Source of the DNA: Rhodocyclaceae bacterium
GTDB taxonomy: Bacteria; Pseudomonadota; Gammaproteobacteria; Burkholderiales; Rhodocyclaceae
Assembly (NCBI GenBank): GCA_008080565.1
Contig: VIKE01000014.1
Span: 1-64,000 of the forward strand
Length of the DNA stretch: 64,000 nucleotides
Reading direction: 5' to 3'
Shown: one piece after another, positions 1 through 5,829 of the stretch
Layout of the letters: each line of letters starts with the position of its first letter
Position numbering within the stretch: the first letter of the stretch is position 1
Made by a program: the position numbers and the translations under genes
The notes under the pieces: model-generated
Database searches by the model: none
Told to the model about the DNA's origin: nothing
The model's input: the letters and a program-made list of their open reading frames with translations, nothing else

Positions 1-3
1 CCC

Positions 4-63
4 TTCTAACCCTGCGCTCAACCCGACCGCCCTGACGGGCGTCGGGTTAGCTCCACGTTCGGC
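4..63 (+). repeat. attC site 1 (left-most, of a cassette cut by the window edge)
   Basis: R''-like TTCTAAC lies at 4-10 and R'-like GTTCGGC at 57-63. Between them the arms ACCCGACCGCCC and GGGCGTCGGGT are self-complementary. The cassette junction falls after G57. The R' deviates from GTTRRRY at one base, but its complement GCCGAAC ends the next cassette, as expected for a cassette boundary. Confidence 0.75.
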
Positions 64-72
64 ATCACAACC

Positions 73-567
73 ATGAGCCTTACGCTTCTTCAACTGTTCG
101 AGTATGGATTGCTCATCTTCTTCGTGCTGTCCGTGTTGGCTGCAATCCCTGCTTTCGTTGTTACCGCCCGGCTAAAGCGCCGCTACGGCGCTGCAAGGTG
201 GCTCCCGACTCCTGCTGTAGTAGAGAACTCCGTGATCGAACAGGTTGGCGCGCGCCCTGCGCAGTTTGCCCCCGCCATCACCTATCGCTATGAGTTCCGG
301 GGAGCCTCGTATTTATCGTCCACAATCAGCCCCGATCTGCATGGGGCTAGTTCAAGTGATCGTTCCTTCGCGGAGAAGTGGGTGTCGCTCTTACCGCAGG
401 GTAGCCATATCACCGCATTCGTCGACGAGACTTCGCCCGCGATTGCAGTGATGTTTCCCGAGTCGAGAAACGGCTGGCTATTCACGCTAGGCGTTATGTT
501 CGCAACCTTTGGTTTCTTCAGTTTCGTCACCTCGGCAATGTACTTCTATGCCAAGTATCTTCACTAA
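73..567 (+). CDS. cassette gene 1: DUF3592-like membrane protein
   Basis: A 164-residue protein with one transmembrane segment near residues 8-30, a beta-rich middle and a second segment near 136-158. The middle has a 'ITYRYEFRGASY' stretch and a 'VDETSPAIAVMFP' stretch, the layout of DUF3592 proteins, which present a small domain between two membrane helices. The function of that family is unknown. The gene lies wholly inside one integron cassette, between attC1 and attC2, on the strand expected for a cassette gene. I see no promoter; it would depend on read-through from the array or a weak internal promoter. The family assignment rests on layout and motif feel only. Confidence 0.85.
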   Translation: MSLTLLQLFEYGLLIFFVLSVLAAIPAFVVTARLKRRYGAARWLPTPAVVENSVIEQVGARPAQFAPAITYRYEFRGASYLSSTISPDLHGASSSDRSFAEKWVSLLPQGSHITAFVDETSPAIAVMFPESRNGWLFTLGVMFATFGFFSFVTSAMYFYAKYLH

Positions 568-585
568 AGCGCACTTCGCAGCGAT

Positions 586-643
586 GCCGAACCCATCATT
601 CCACCGGACCGCCTCCGGCGGCCGGTGAATTCAAGCGTTAGGC
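586..643 (+). repeat. attC site 2
   Basis: R'' GCCGAAC (586-592) is complementary to the GTTCGGC opening its own cassette. R' GTTAGGC is at 637-643. The inner arms CACCGG and CCGGTG flank CCGCCTCCGGCGG. It belongs to the short class shared with attC7. Confidence 0.9.
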
Positions 644-650
644 CTCACTC

Positions 651-1130
651 ATGAAAATTGCCGCTTACTTAGTATGTGTCGTCTTGGTAGCCATTTCAAA
701 TGGTTATGTCTGGACCGTTTGGTTGATGGCGTATCTATCTATGCCTCTCCAATACTCAACAATCTTTTCGCTCGTTTCGTCATTCGATTGGCTTATTCCA
801 CAGATGCTTGGTATTTCAGTTCCCGGAAGCGTAGCGCTCGTCCTTCGGTCTGCTATGTCTATTCTGCTTTTACGGCGCATATGGCTGTCATTTGCCAAAC
901 GAGAACTTGTACCTCCTACATTCAGCGGATTTCAAAAGGTTCTCGGGTATATCGGGTTCTTGTCTTTCGTGGGTTCAATTGTTGTGCTTCTATTCAGCCT
1001 TGCGCTCAAGGCTGGCTCAGGTGTTCCTGCTGGGCTACTGCTAATACCAGCTATGTTTTGCATACCATGGGCTTTCTTTCTCACAGAGATTCTTAGCCTT
1101 AAAAAGCGGGCGGTAGTCAATGAGGCCTAA
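651..1130 (+). CDS. cassette gene 2: four-helix membrane protein of unknown function
   Basis: A 159-residue, very hydrophobic protein with about four membrane-spanning stretches (near residues 3-30, 45-75, 95-120 and 127-148) and no recognisable catalytic motif. The ATG lies seven bases after the R' site. The TAA stop (1128-1130) is the TAA inside the R'' sequence GCCTAAC of attC3, so the gene fills its cassette completely. Adenine and thymine are more frequent here than in the downstream chromosome, as is usual for cassette genes. I do not recognise a family. Confidence 0.8.
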   Translation: MKIAAYLVCVVLVAISNGYVWTVWLMAYLSMPLQYSTIFSLVSSFDWLIPQMLGISVPGSVALVLRSAMSILLLRRIWLSFAKRELVPPTFSGFQKVLGYIGFLSFVGSIVVLLFSLALKAGSGVPAGLLLIPAMFCIPWAFFLTEILSLKKRAVVNEA

Positions 1131-1196
1131 CATTCCGCTCCAGCGGACCGTCGGCCAGCTTCGCTGTCCGCCGTCCGCTGAGCTAGCACGTTAGAG
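1125..1196 (+). repeat. attC site 3
   Basis: R'' GCCTAAC (1125-1131) and R' GTTAGAG (1190-1196). The interior has CAGCGGACCGTCGGCCAGC and its imperfect complement ending GCTGAGCTAGCAC. This interior class recurs in attC12 and in the decayed terminal site at 7215-7260. Confidence 0.9.
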
Positions 1197-1200
1197 CGCT

Positions 1201-1608
1201 ATGCGAATATCTACGATCATTCTTCAAACAGTCTGCGTCGGCATTGGAATTCTTGTCGTCTCGGTTGGTATCACTGGTCGAGCATCACTTTTTAGCGGGA
1301 TAGTGTTCGGTTGTTTGTTTTTCTTTTTTGCAGCGCTGCTTGGCGCAGATCACACGTCAAACCCTGACTCTGCATCTCGACGCAAATTCAAAATTGCTGC
1401 TCTCTTATCGGCTTGTCCTGTGCTTGCCCTCGGCGTGCTAGGGATGTACAAATCTGCACAATCCGGGTTGTGGCTTGAGGCATTAACAACTTTTGGCAAA
1501 CTCCTTATTTTTACGTTTTTGGTTATTGGAGTCGCCTTTGCCAGTCATCCAAGAATGCGGCGCTTACTGGAATCCATGGGGCTTTCTGTGGAAAAAAGCA
1601 AATCATGA
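1201..1608 (+). CDS. cassette gene 3: small membrane protein of unknown function
   Basis: A 135-residue protein with roughly four hydrophobic stretches (near residues 5-25, 28-48, 62-82 and 92-115). A short basic and polar tail 'ESMGLSVEKSKS' ends it. The ATG follows R' of attC3 by four bases, leaving no room for a conventional ribosome-binding site. R' has GAGCG, which could act weakly. Nothing in the sequence identifies a function. It occupies its own cassette between attC3 and attC4. Confidence 0.75.
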   Translation: MRISTIILQTVCVGIGILVVSVGITGRASLFSGIVFGCLFFFFAALLGADHTSNPDSASRRKFKIAALLSACPVLALGVLGMYKSAQSGLWLEALTTFGKLLIFTFLVIGVAFASHPRMRRLLESMGLSVEKSKS

Positions 1609-1615
1609 AAGCGCG

Positions 1616-1702
1616 CTCTAACCCGGCGGTCGACCCCGCTCCCTCCGGTCGCTGGACGCTGCGCGATAAAGCTGCGCAGCGCCGGTCACCTCTACGTTGG
1701 GC
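1616..1702 (+). repeat. attC site 4
   Basis: R'' CTCTAAC (1616-1622) matches the GTTAGAG at the start of its cassette; R' GTTGGGC is at 1696-1702. The interior contains GCTGGACGCTGCGCGATAAA, the signature of a long class also present in attC8, attC10 and attC11. Confidence 0.9.
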
Positions 1703-1705
1703 GTC

Positions 1706-2179
1706 ATGATGGATGACTCGTCCGTTCTGGCCGAAATCGATGCTGCCTTTGGATCAACGACTCGTCCGCAGCAATTTACGGTTCAGGATGGAGATCCAGA
1801 GTGTATGGATCACGATGCATTGCTAAGTTCTCGAACCCCTAGCACTCTGAGCCTCAAAGATGTTGGAAACGTTTGCTGGGATCCGCTGTGCGAATGTTTG
1901 CCGGCCGGCATTGCATACTTCTTTCCCGCCCTTGCACGATTCGCACTCGCAAGGCCCACTGAGTCGGGTTATTGGTATGGCGGGCAATTGATCTTTCATC
2001 TCTCTTACGACGGCGCAAACAACAGATTTCTTCACCACTGTTCGCAATGCCAACGTGCTGCTGTTGCTTCGCTGCTCGCGCACATCATTGAGAGTCGGCA
2101 TGTCGAGATCGATGGCGATGGGTCATCTGTGGAGGAATTCGAAACTTGTCTTTCACTATGGAGGGGGATCGACAAATGA
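1706..2179 (+). CDS. cassette gene 4: soluble hypothetical protein
   Basis: About 157 residues counted from the first of two adjacent ATGs (1706 and 1709). It has no membrane segment. It is acidic, with cysteines at 'CWDPLCECLP' and 'HHCSQCQRAA', the second being a possible metal-binding pair. The central 'AGIAYFFPALARFALARP' suggests an amphipathic helix bundle. The TGA stop ends two bases before the R'' of attC5. I do not recognise the family with certainty; proteins of this general form are common as integron cassette products. Confidence 0.75.
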   Translation: MMDDSSVLAEIDAAFGSTTRPQQFTVQDGDPECMDHDALLSSRTPSTLSLKDVGNVCWDPLCECLPAGIAYFFPALARFALARPTESGYWYGGQLIFHLSYDGANNRFLHHCSQCQRAAVASLLAHIIESRHVEIDGDGSSVEEFETCLSLWRGIDK

Positions 2180-2180
2180 C

Positions 2181-2252
2181 GCCCAACATCACAATCCACC
2201 GGACCTTCGGCAAGCTGCGCTTGCCTTCGTCCGGTGATTTTCAACGTTGGGC
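2181..2252 (+). repeat. attC site 5
   Basis: R'' GCCCAAC (2181-2187) and R' GTTGGGC (2246-2252) are exact complements. The interior pairs CCACCGGACC with GTCCGGTGA around GGCAAGC/GCTTGCC. It is the same class as attC9. Confidence 0.92.
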
Positions 2253-2258
2253 GTCATT

Positions 2259-2588
2259 ATGACCTTGACTCTTCGAATTGCTTTTCTCCGTGTTGTCATT
2301 CTGGTCGTCGGAGTTCTTGTCGGCGGCTGCAGTGATGGATTGCCTTCCGCAATGGACGTGGAGAGTAACTTTCGCACTGCCCTTAAGCCTGGCGACTCTG
2401 CGGAAAAGATCGAAGAGTATTTTCAAAGTCAACAGCTTGGATTCAGCTTCGACAAGTACCAAGATAGATATCAAAGCATAATTCGCAGTCCCTCAACAGA
2501 CTTCCACGCCATTGTCATTTTTGTGAACGTAGATGCCGAAAAGAGATTCAAGTCTGTTCAAGTGCAAGACAGCTACACTGGTCCCTAG
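2259..2588 (+). CDS. cassette gene 5: putative small lipoprotein
   Basis: About 109 residues from ATG 2259. The N-terminus is a hydrophobic signal ending in a lipobox-like 'LVGGCSDG', so the mature protein probably starts at that cysteine and is anchored in a membrane. The rest is soluble and polar: an 'EKIEEYFQSQQ' helix followed by a beta-like 'AIVIFVNVD' stretch. The reading frame also runs from TTG inside R', but the ATG gives the better signal peptide. Function unknown. Confidence 0.75.
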   Translation: MTLTLRIAFLRVVILVVGVLVGGCSDGLPSAMDVESNFRTALKPGDSAEKIEEYFQSQQLGFSFDKYQDRYQSIIRSPSTDFHAIVIFVNVDAEKRFKSVQVQDSYTGP

Positions 2589-2605
2589 AAGAAAATGAAC
2601 ATGAC

Positions 2606-2698
2606 GCCCAACCCGGCGGTCAACCGGACTGCCTGCAAGCTGCGCTTGCAGGTCCCCTCCGCCTTCGGCTCCGGCAGCCGGTTACCTCCACGTTAGGC
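2606..2698 (+). repeat. attC site 6
   Basis: R'' GCCCAAC (2606-2612) and R' GTTAGGC (2692-2698). It has the longest interior apart from attC8, with CAACCGGACTGCC, a GCAAGCTGCGCTTGC hairpin and GGCAGCCGGTTACCTCCAC before R'. Its 3' end is nearly identical to the remnant at 6363-6379. Confidence 0.9.
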
Positions 2699-2973
2699 AA
2701 CGAGCCGTGCCACTTGCTGATTGCACGCGACAGTTCTTCTCGCCCGATGCCTTCTCGCTGCGCCTCTTCTTCGAGTAGCTTCCGCACGGCATGAGCATTG
2801 CGGTTAATCATCGCCATTTCGTGCGGGTTCGCCGGCATGATTCCGTCTTGTCCCATAGGTCCGGTGCAAACCGTCCGGTCGTAGGCTTCGCATCGTGTGT
2901 GATAGCGCGTTGCCAGTTCGTGCAGCCGGTTGTCGTGCTCGGTCGGTTGCCACTCTTGTTGCCATTCGTTCAT
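2620..2973 (-). CDS. cassette gene 6: hypothetical protein in reverse orientation
   Basis: A 117-residue frame on the minus strand, opposite to every other cassette gene. The start ATG has a GGAGAG ribosome-binding site six bases upstream. The first ~92 residues are polar and helical ('EMAMINRNAHAVRKLLEEE'), with a 'DRTVCTGPMGQDGIMP' loop. The cassette boundary at 2692/2693 is reached before any stop, so the last ~25 residues, rich in Arg and Ser, are read from the neighbouring attC6. The C-terminus therefore depends on which cassette sits next to it. No family recognised. The good Shine-Dalgarno argues that the gene is real. Confidence 0.65.
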   Translation of the reverse strand: MNEWQQEWQPTEHDNRLHELATRYHTRCEAYDRTVCTGPMGQDGIMPANPHEMAMINRNAHAVRKLLEEEAQREGIGREELSRAISKWHGSLPNVEVTGCRSRRRRGPASAACRQSG

Positions 2974-2993
2974 GTCGCTCTCCGAAAATCGTT

Positions 2994-3056
2994 GCCTAAC
3001 CCGTCATTCCACCGGACGGGCGAAAAGCCGCCCGCCTGTGAATTCAGGCGTTAGGG
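2994..3056 (+). repeat. attC site 7
   Basis: R'' GCCTAAC (2994-3000) and R' GTTAGGG (3050-3056). The short interior has CCACCGGACGGGCG and CGCCCGCCTGTG arms. Any promoter for the reversed gene to its left would have to lie in or across this site. Confidence 0.88.
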
Positions 3057-3065
3057 CTCAAGATC

Positions 3066-3641
3066 ATGTCGCTTTGGCAAATTGTCCACGACCATTTCAA
3101 GAACAACGATGTTCCTGGCGCCATCTCGCTACTTGAGGAGTACATCTCAAGCCGCGACTCACAAAAGTTTGCTTGCGTTGTCGACGCTTCATTCTTGAAT
3201 CCCCCGGCCTCCGTTCTCGGCGAGCTAAACCGATTTATCGAGACAAACGAAAAGCAGTTCGATGTAAAGGCCGCATATATCGAGATGAACGGCTTCGACA
3301 TCAACTACGACCGTTGGTATTTCGATCTCTTCGCCTACTCCAGTTACTCTCCGCAGTTCGACGAAACCGAGTGGCTCTGCGAGTGGCAGTCGCCTCCCTG
3401 GCCCGAGGTTGAACTTTCTGGCATGGCTTCGGCACAGCAAGCGTTTGCTTGGTATCACAAGCAACGAATCTGGAACTCGCAGCCTGACTTTAAGCCCATC
3501 TATGAGGCGGCAATGCTTCTGGTCATGGCGAAGTTTGCCGGTTTTATCGGCTCCGTGTTAAAGGCAGGTCGTCTCACCAAGCCTATGCCGGTCCTCGTAA
3601 CTGCACATGGCTTTGAGTCCATTGCCCGCTATGAGCCCTAA
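3066..3641 (+). CDS. cassette gene 7: hypothetical protein
   Basis: A 191-residue soluble protein rich in aromatic residues ('WYFDLFAYSSYSPQFDETEW', 'WQSPPWPEVE'). It starts with an amphipathic 'LWQIVHDHFKNNDVPGAISLL' region. No signal peptide or membrane segment is evident. The TAA stop is the TAA of R'' CCCTAAC in attC8, so the coding region ends inside the recombination site. I do not recognise the family. Confidence 0.78.
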   Translation: MSLWQIVHDHFKNNDVPGAISLLEEYISSRDSQKFACVVDASFLNPPASVLGELNRFIETNEKQFDVKAAYIEMNGFDINYDRWYFDLFAYSSYSPQFDETEWLCEWQSPPWPEVELSGMASAQQAFAWYHKQRIWNSQPDFKPIYEAAMLLVMAKFAGFIGSVLKAGRLTKPMPVLVTAHGFESIARYEP

Positions 3642-3731
3642 CACTACGGTCAAAGCCGTTCCGGCCTTCGGCCTCCACTGGACGCTGCGCGATAAAGCGC
3701 CGCGCAGCGCCCTTTACCTTCAACGTTGGGC
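3636..3731 (+). repeat. attC site 8
   Basis: R'' CCCTAAC (3636-3642) and R' GTTGGGC (3725-3731). It is the longest site here, with CACTGGACGCTGCGCGATAA and CGCCGCGCAGCGCC in the interior, the class of attC4, attC10 and attC11. Confidence 0.9.
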
Positions 3732-3734
3732 CTC

Positions 3735-4214
3735 ATGAACCGAGTACTCCTCGCGATCGCAGCATTTGGCACATCCATTTGCGCAAATGCTGAAGCAATT
3801 CAGCCCGCTAAGCTGGCTGCCGACGCAATCACAGTTGCAAGGCCCGATGTTCGCTGGGATAGGGACACCCTCGTCGAAGGCGATTTCAATGGTGATGGAA
3901 AATCCGACTTCGCTATGGTTGGGTACAAGAACGAGGGGCTGGTCCTGGCGATACGTGCGTCTTCGGCTAAACAACAGACATACCGTAATGCCTTCCAAGG
4001 CTTCGGCATTGGTCCATCAATCCAAGCCGCTATCTGTGAAGCACCTGCGAAACTGATCGTCGAGGAACAATTTTGCCGTCCAGCCGATGAGCCATTGCCA
4101 GGATGCCGTCCTTCAAAGGTAGCGAAATCTCTTACCTTAAGTGGCGGAGAGTGTGACCCCATACACCTCTTCTGGAATCACAAGCGAAACCGCATGGAGT
4201 GGTGGCGCCTGTGA
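3735..4214 (+). CDS. cassette gene 8: exported protein with one FG-GAP/VCBS-type motif
   Basis: About 159 residues from ATG 3735. A signal peptide covers the first ~20 residues, with an Ala-x-Ala-type cleavage region at 'SICANAEA'. The stretch 'EGDFNGDGKSDFAMVG' is a typical calcium-binding FG-GAP/VCBS repeat, DxNGDGKxD. Four cysteines in the C-terminal half ('CEAP', 'CRPADEPLPGC', 'GGECDP') could form disulfides in the periplasm. A single repeat is too little for a whole beta-propeller, so this is a small exported domain of unknown role. Confidence 0.78.
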   Translation: MNRVLLAIAAFGTSICANAEAIQPAKLAADAITVARPDVRWDRDTLVEGDFNGDGKSDFAMVGYKNEGLVLAIRASSAKQQTYRNAFQGFGIGPSIQAAICEAPAKLIVEEQFCRPADEPLPGCRPSKVAKSLTLSGGECDPIHLFWNHKRNRMEWWRL

Positions 4215-4215
4215 C

Positions 4216-4287
4216 GCCCAACCCATCAATCCACCGGACCTCAGGCAAGCTGCGTTTGCCTCCGTCCGGTGATTTCCAACGTTAGAT
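4216..4287 (+). repeat. attC site 9
   Basis: R'' GCCCAAC (4216-4222) and R' GTTAGAT (4281-4287). The interior is nearly the same as attC5 (CCACCGGACCTC, GGCAAGCTGCGTTTGCC, GTCCGGTGATTTCCAAC). Confidence 0.92.
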
Positions 4288-4291
4288 TTCA

Positions 4292-4939
4292 ATGCGCACA
4301 CTCAACGAACTCATCAACACTGTTGAGCCAGCGTTTCCACTCGTCGTCGAGTGGATTAAAAATGCTACATCTCAGTGTGAAGTGCTGCCCCCTTCGGAGG
4401 CGCGCGATTCTGTGCTCGTAGAACTGCAGGTCACTACTCGTTCCCCAATGGGAGCAATTGCATACGAAACAGGTGGCCTGTTAATTGATAACGGCTGGCT
4501 GAGAGTTTTGGGCTCAGGCAACCCGAAGCTTGAAAGAACAATCACCAGGTGGAACAAAGATCGAGCTTCCGGCTTTCTACTGGTAGCTGATGATGCCGTT
4601 GGCGGGTTCTTTGCAATTAATTCGGGTGGCCTTGGTGCTGATAGTGGTGCGATGTATTACTGGGCTCCCGACACATTGGCTTGGGAAGCGCTTGGTGTTG
4701 GGTACAGCGATTTTCTTCAATGGTCACTTAGCCCAAAACTAGAGCAGTTTTATAGCAATTTGCGCTGGCCAAATTGGCAGTCTGACGTAAGGAACTTGCA
4801 CGGTGATCAATGTTTCAATTTCTACCCATTCCTATGGACCGAGCAGGGTTCCGTTCAAACAAGCCGTCGGGCAGTTGTTTCTATCAGTGAGCAATTTGCA
4901 GTGAATTTAGATTTGGCAGCCCAAATCAATGGCCAATAA
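4292..4939 (+). CDS. cassette gene 9: DUF2625 family protein
   Basis: A 215-residue soluble protein. The stretches 'MRTLNELINTVEPAFPLV', 'QVTTRSPMGAIAYETGGL' and 'GWLRVLGSGNPKLERTI' match the DUF2625 family (E. coli YdhW-type hypothetical proteins) as I remember it. The biochemical role of the family is unknown. The length is typical, so the cassette carries the complete gene. The stop TAA is directly in front of R'' of attC10. The ATG follows R' by four bases. Confidence 0.88.
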   Translation: MRTLNELINTVEPAFPLVVEWIKNATSQCEVLPPSEARDSVLVELQVTTRSPMGAIAYETGGLLIDNGWLRVLGSGNPKLERTITRWNKDRASGFLLVADDAVGGFFAINSGGLGADSGAMYYWAPDTLAWEALGVGYSDFLQWSLSPKLEQFYSNLRWPNWQSDVRNLHGDQCFNFYPFLWTEQGSVQTSRRAVVSISEQFAVNLDLAAQINGQ

Positions 4940-5029
4940 ATCTAACATTCCGGTCAAGGCCGCTCCCTTCGGTCGCTGGACGCTGCGCGATAAACCGCCG
5001 CGCAGCGCCCCTTACCTATAACGTTAGCC
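4940..5029 (+). repeat. attC site 10
   Basis: R'' ATCTAAC (4940-4946) complements GTTAGAT at the start of its cassette. R' GTTAGCC is at 5023-5029. Long class with the GCTGGACGCTGCGCGATAAA interior. Confidence 0.92.
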
Positions 5030-5032
5030 GTC

Positions 5033-5353
5033 ATGAAAACCCTGCTCCCCGACAATCACTTCTGGCATGACTCCTTAATCCTGAGCGTCAGTATCAACAC
5101 AGAAGCAGACAAAATCGAAATGCTTGTTTTATTGCCTGACGAAGCCGGCTCTGAGCAAACGATAGCCTTCAAAAACGCATATGGTTACAAAGAATTTGAA
5201 GGCCCATTCCAAGGCTCACCAGTAATTCTTTCTGTCTCAGCTGCTGAGCAAAATGAACAATGGTCAAAAGTCACCATTGAAACAAATGCTGGTTATCGTG
5301 AACTCTTCTGCTCCGAAATTTCGGCCAGTGGTGGCGCACACAATGCCGGCTAA
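5033..5353 (+). CDS. cassette gene 10: small hypothetical protein
   Basis: A 106-residue acidic soluble protein opening with 'MKTLLPDNHFWHDSLILSV'. Proteins starting 'HDS' with alternating hydrophobic residues of this kind are small beta-rich domains, but I cannot name the family. The stop TAA (5351-5353) is part of R'' GGCTAAC of attC11. There is no membrane segment and only one cysteine. Confidence 0.78.
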   Translation: MKTLLPDNHFWHDSLILSVSINTEADKIEMLVLLPDEAGSEQTIAFKNAYGYKEFEGPFQGSPVILSVSAAEQNEQWSKVTIETNAGYRELFCSEISASGGAHNAG

Positions 5354-5437
5354 CATTACGGTCAAGGCCGCTCCCTGCGGTCGCTGGACGCTGCGCGATA
5401 AAGCGCCGCGCAGCGCCCCTTACCTACAACGTTAGTT
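5348..5437 (+). repeat. attC site 11
   Basis: R'' GGCTAAC (5348-5354) complements GTTAGCC. R' GTTAGTT is at 5431-5437. Long class; the interior is almost identical to attC10, which suggests a recent common source for the two cassettes. Confidence 0.92.
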
Positions 5438-5460
5438 TTTATTCATACAAGGAGCACTTG

Positions 5461-5748
5461 ATGGAAGCATTTTCTTGGGGTCTTACATTTTTTGTCATGT
5501 ATATCCCCACGCTTTTCGCACTAGTCATGCTGGTTGCTGCTGGCATCCTCTACTCACGGACGAAAACGCGAGCTACCGCCGCATTTTTCTTCGGCATGCT
5601 TGCGGCAACGTTTGTGCCTTGGTTTATTGGTTTTGGTCGTGACCTCAACACAATTCGTACCCTATTAGGCACAGTAGCTGTCGCTGCTCAAAGTCTCGGT
5701 TTTCTCTACTATGTGCTATCCCTTCCCAAGCAAGCTCCCCAAAACTAA
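5461..5748 (+). CDS. cassette gene 11: small membrane protein
   Basis: About 95 residues with three hydrophobic segments (near residues 6-28, 36-56 and 66-88). An AGGAG ribosome-binding site eight bases upstream supports ATG 5461 over the TTG at 5458. The stop TAA is inside R'' AACTAAC of attC12. Function unknown. Unlike most cassette genes here it has about 20 bases of leader and a good Shine-Dalgarno, so it can be translated independently. Confidence 0.8.
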   Translation: MEAFSWGLTFFVMYIPTLFALVMLVAAGILYSRTKTRATAAFFFGMLAATFVPWFIGFGRDLNTIRTLLGTVAVAAQSLGFLYYVLSLPKQAPQN

Positions 5749-5814
5749 CATCCCGCTCCAGCCGACCGTCAGCCAGCTACGCTGTCTGCCGTCGGCTGAG
5801 CTAGCACGTTATGC
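5743..5814 (+). repeat. attC site 12
   Basis: R'' AACTAAC (5743-5749) complements GTTAGTT. R' GTTATGC is at 5808-5814. The interior class is that of attC3, with GCCGACCGTCAGCCAGCTAC and GTCGGCTGAGCTAGCAC. Confidence 0.9.
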
Positions 5815-5829
5815 ATAGGAGCTCCGTGC

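Noticed and set aside
2617-2626. Exact core CGGTCAACCG within attC6
   Set aside because: It is part of the attC arm that must pair with its other side; no T-tracts.
586-5814. Palindromes in the intercassette DNA as transcription terminators
   Set aside because: The matched R''/R' ends and paired arms explain them as attC recombination sites; no T-runs follow.
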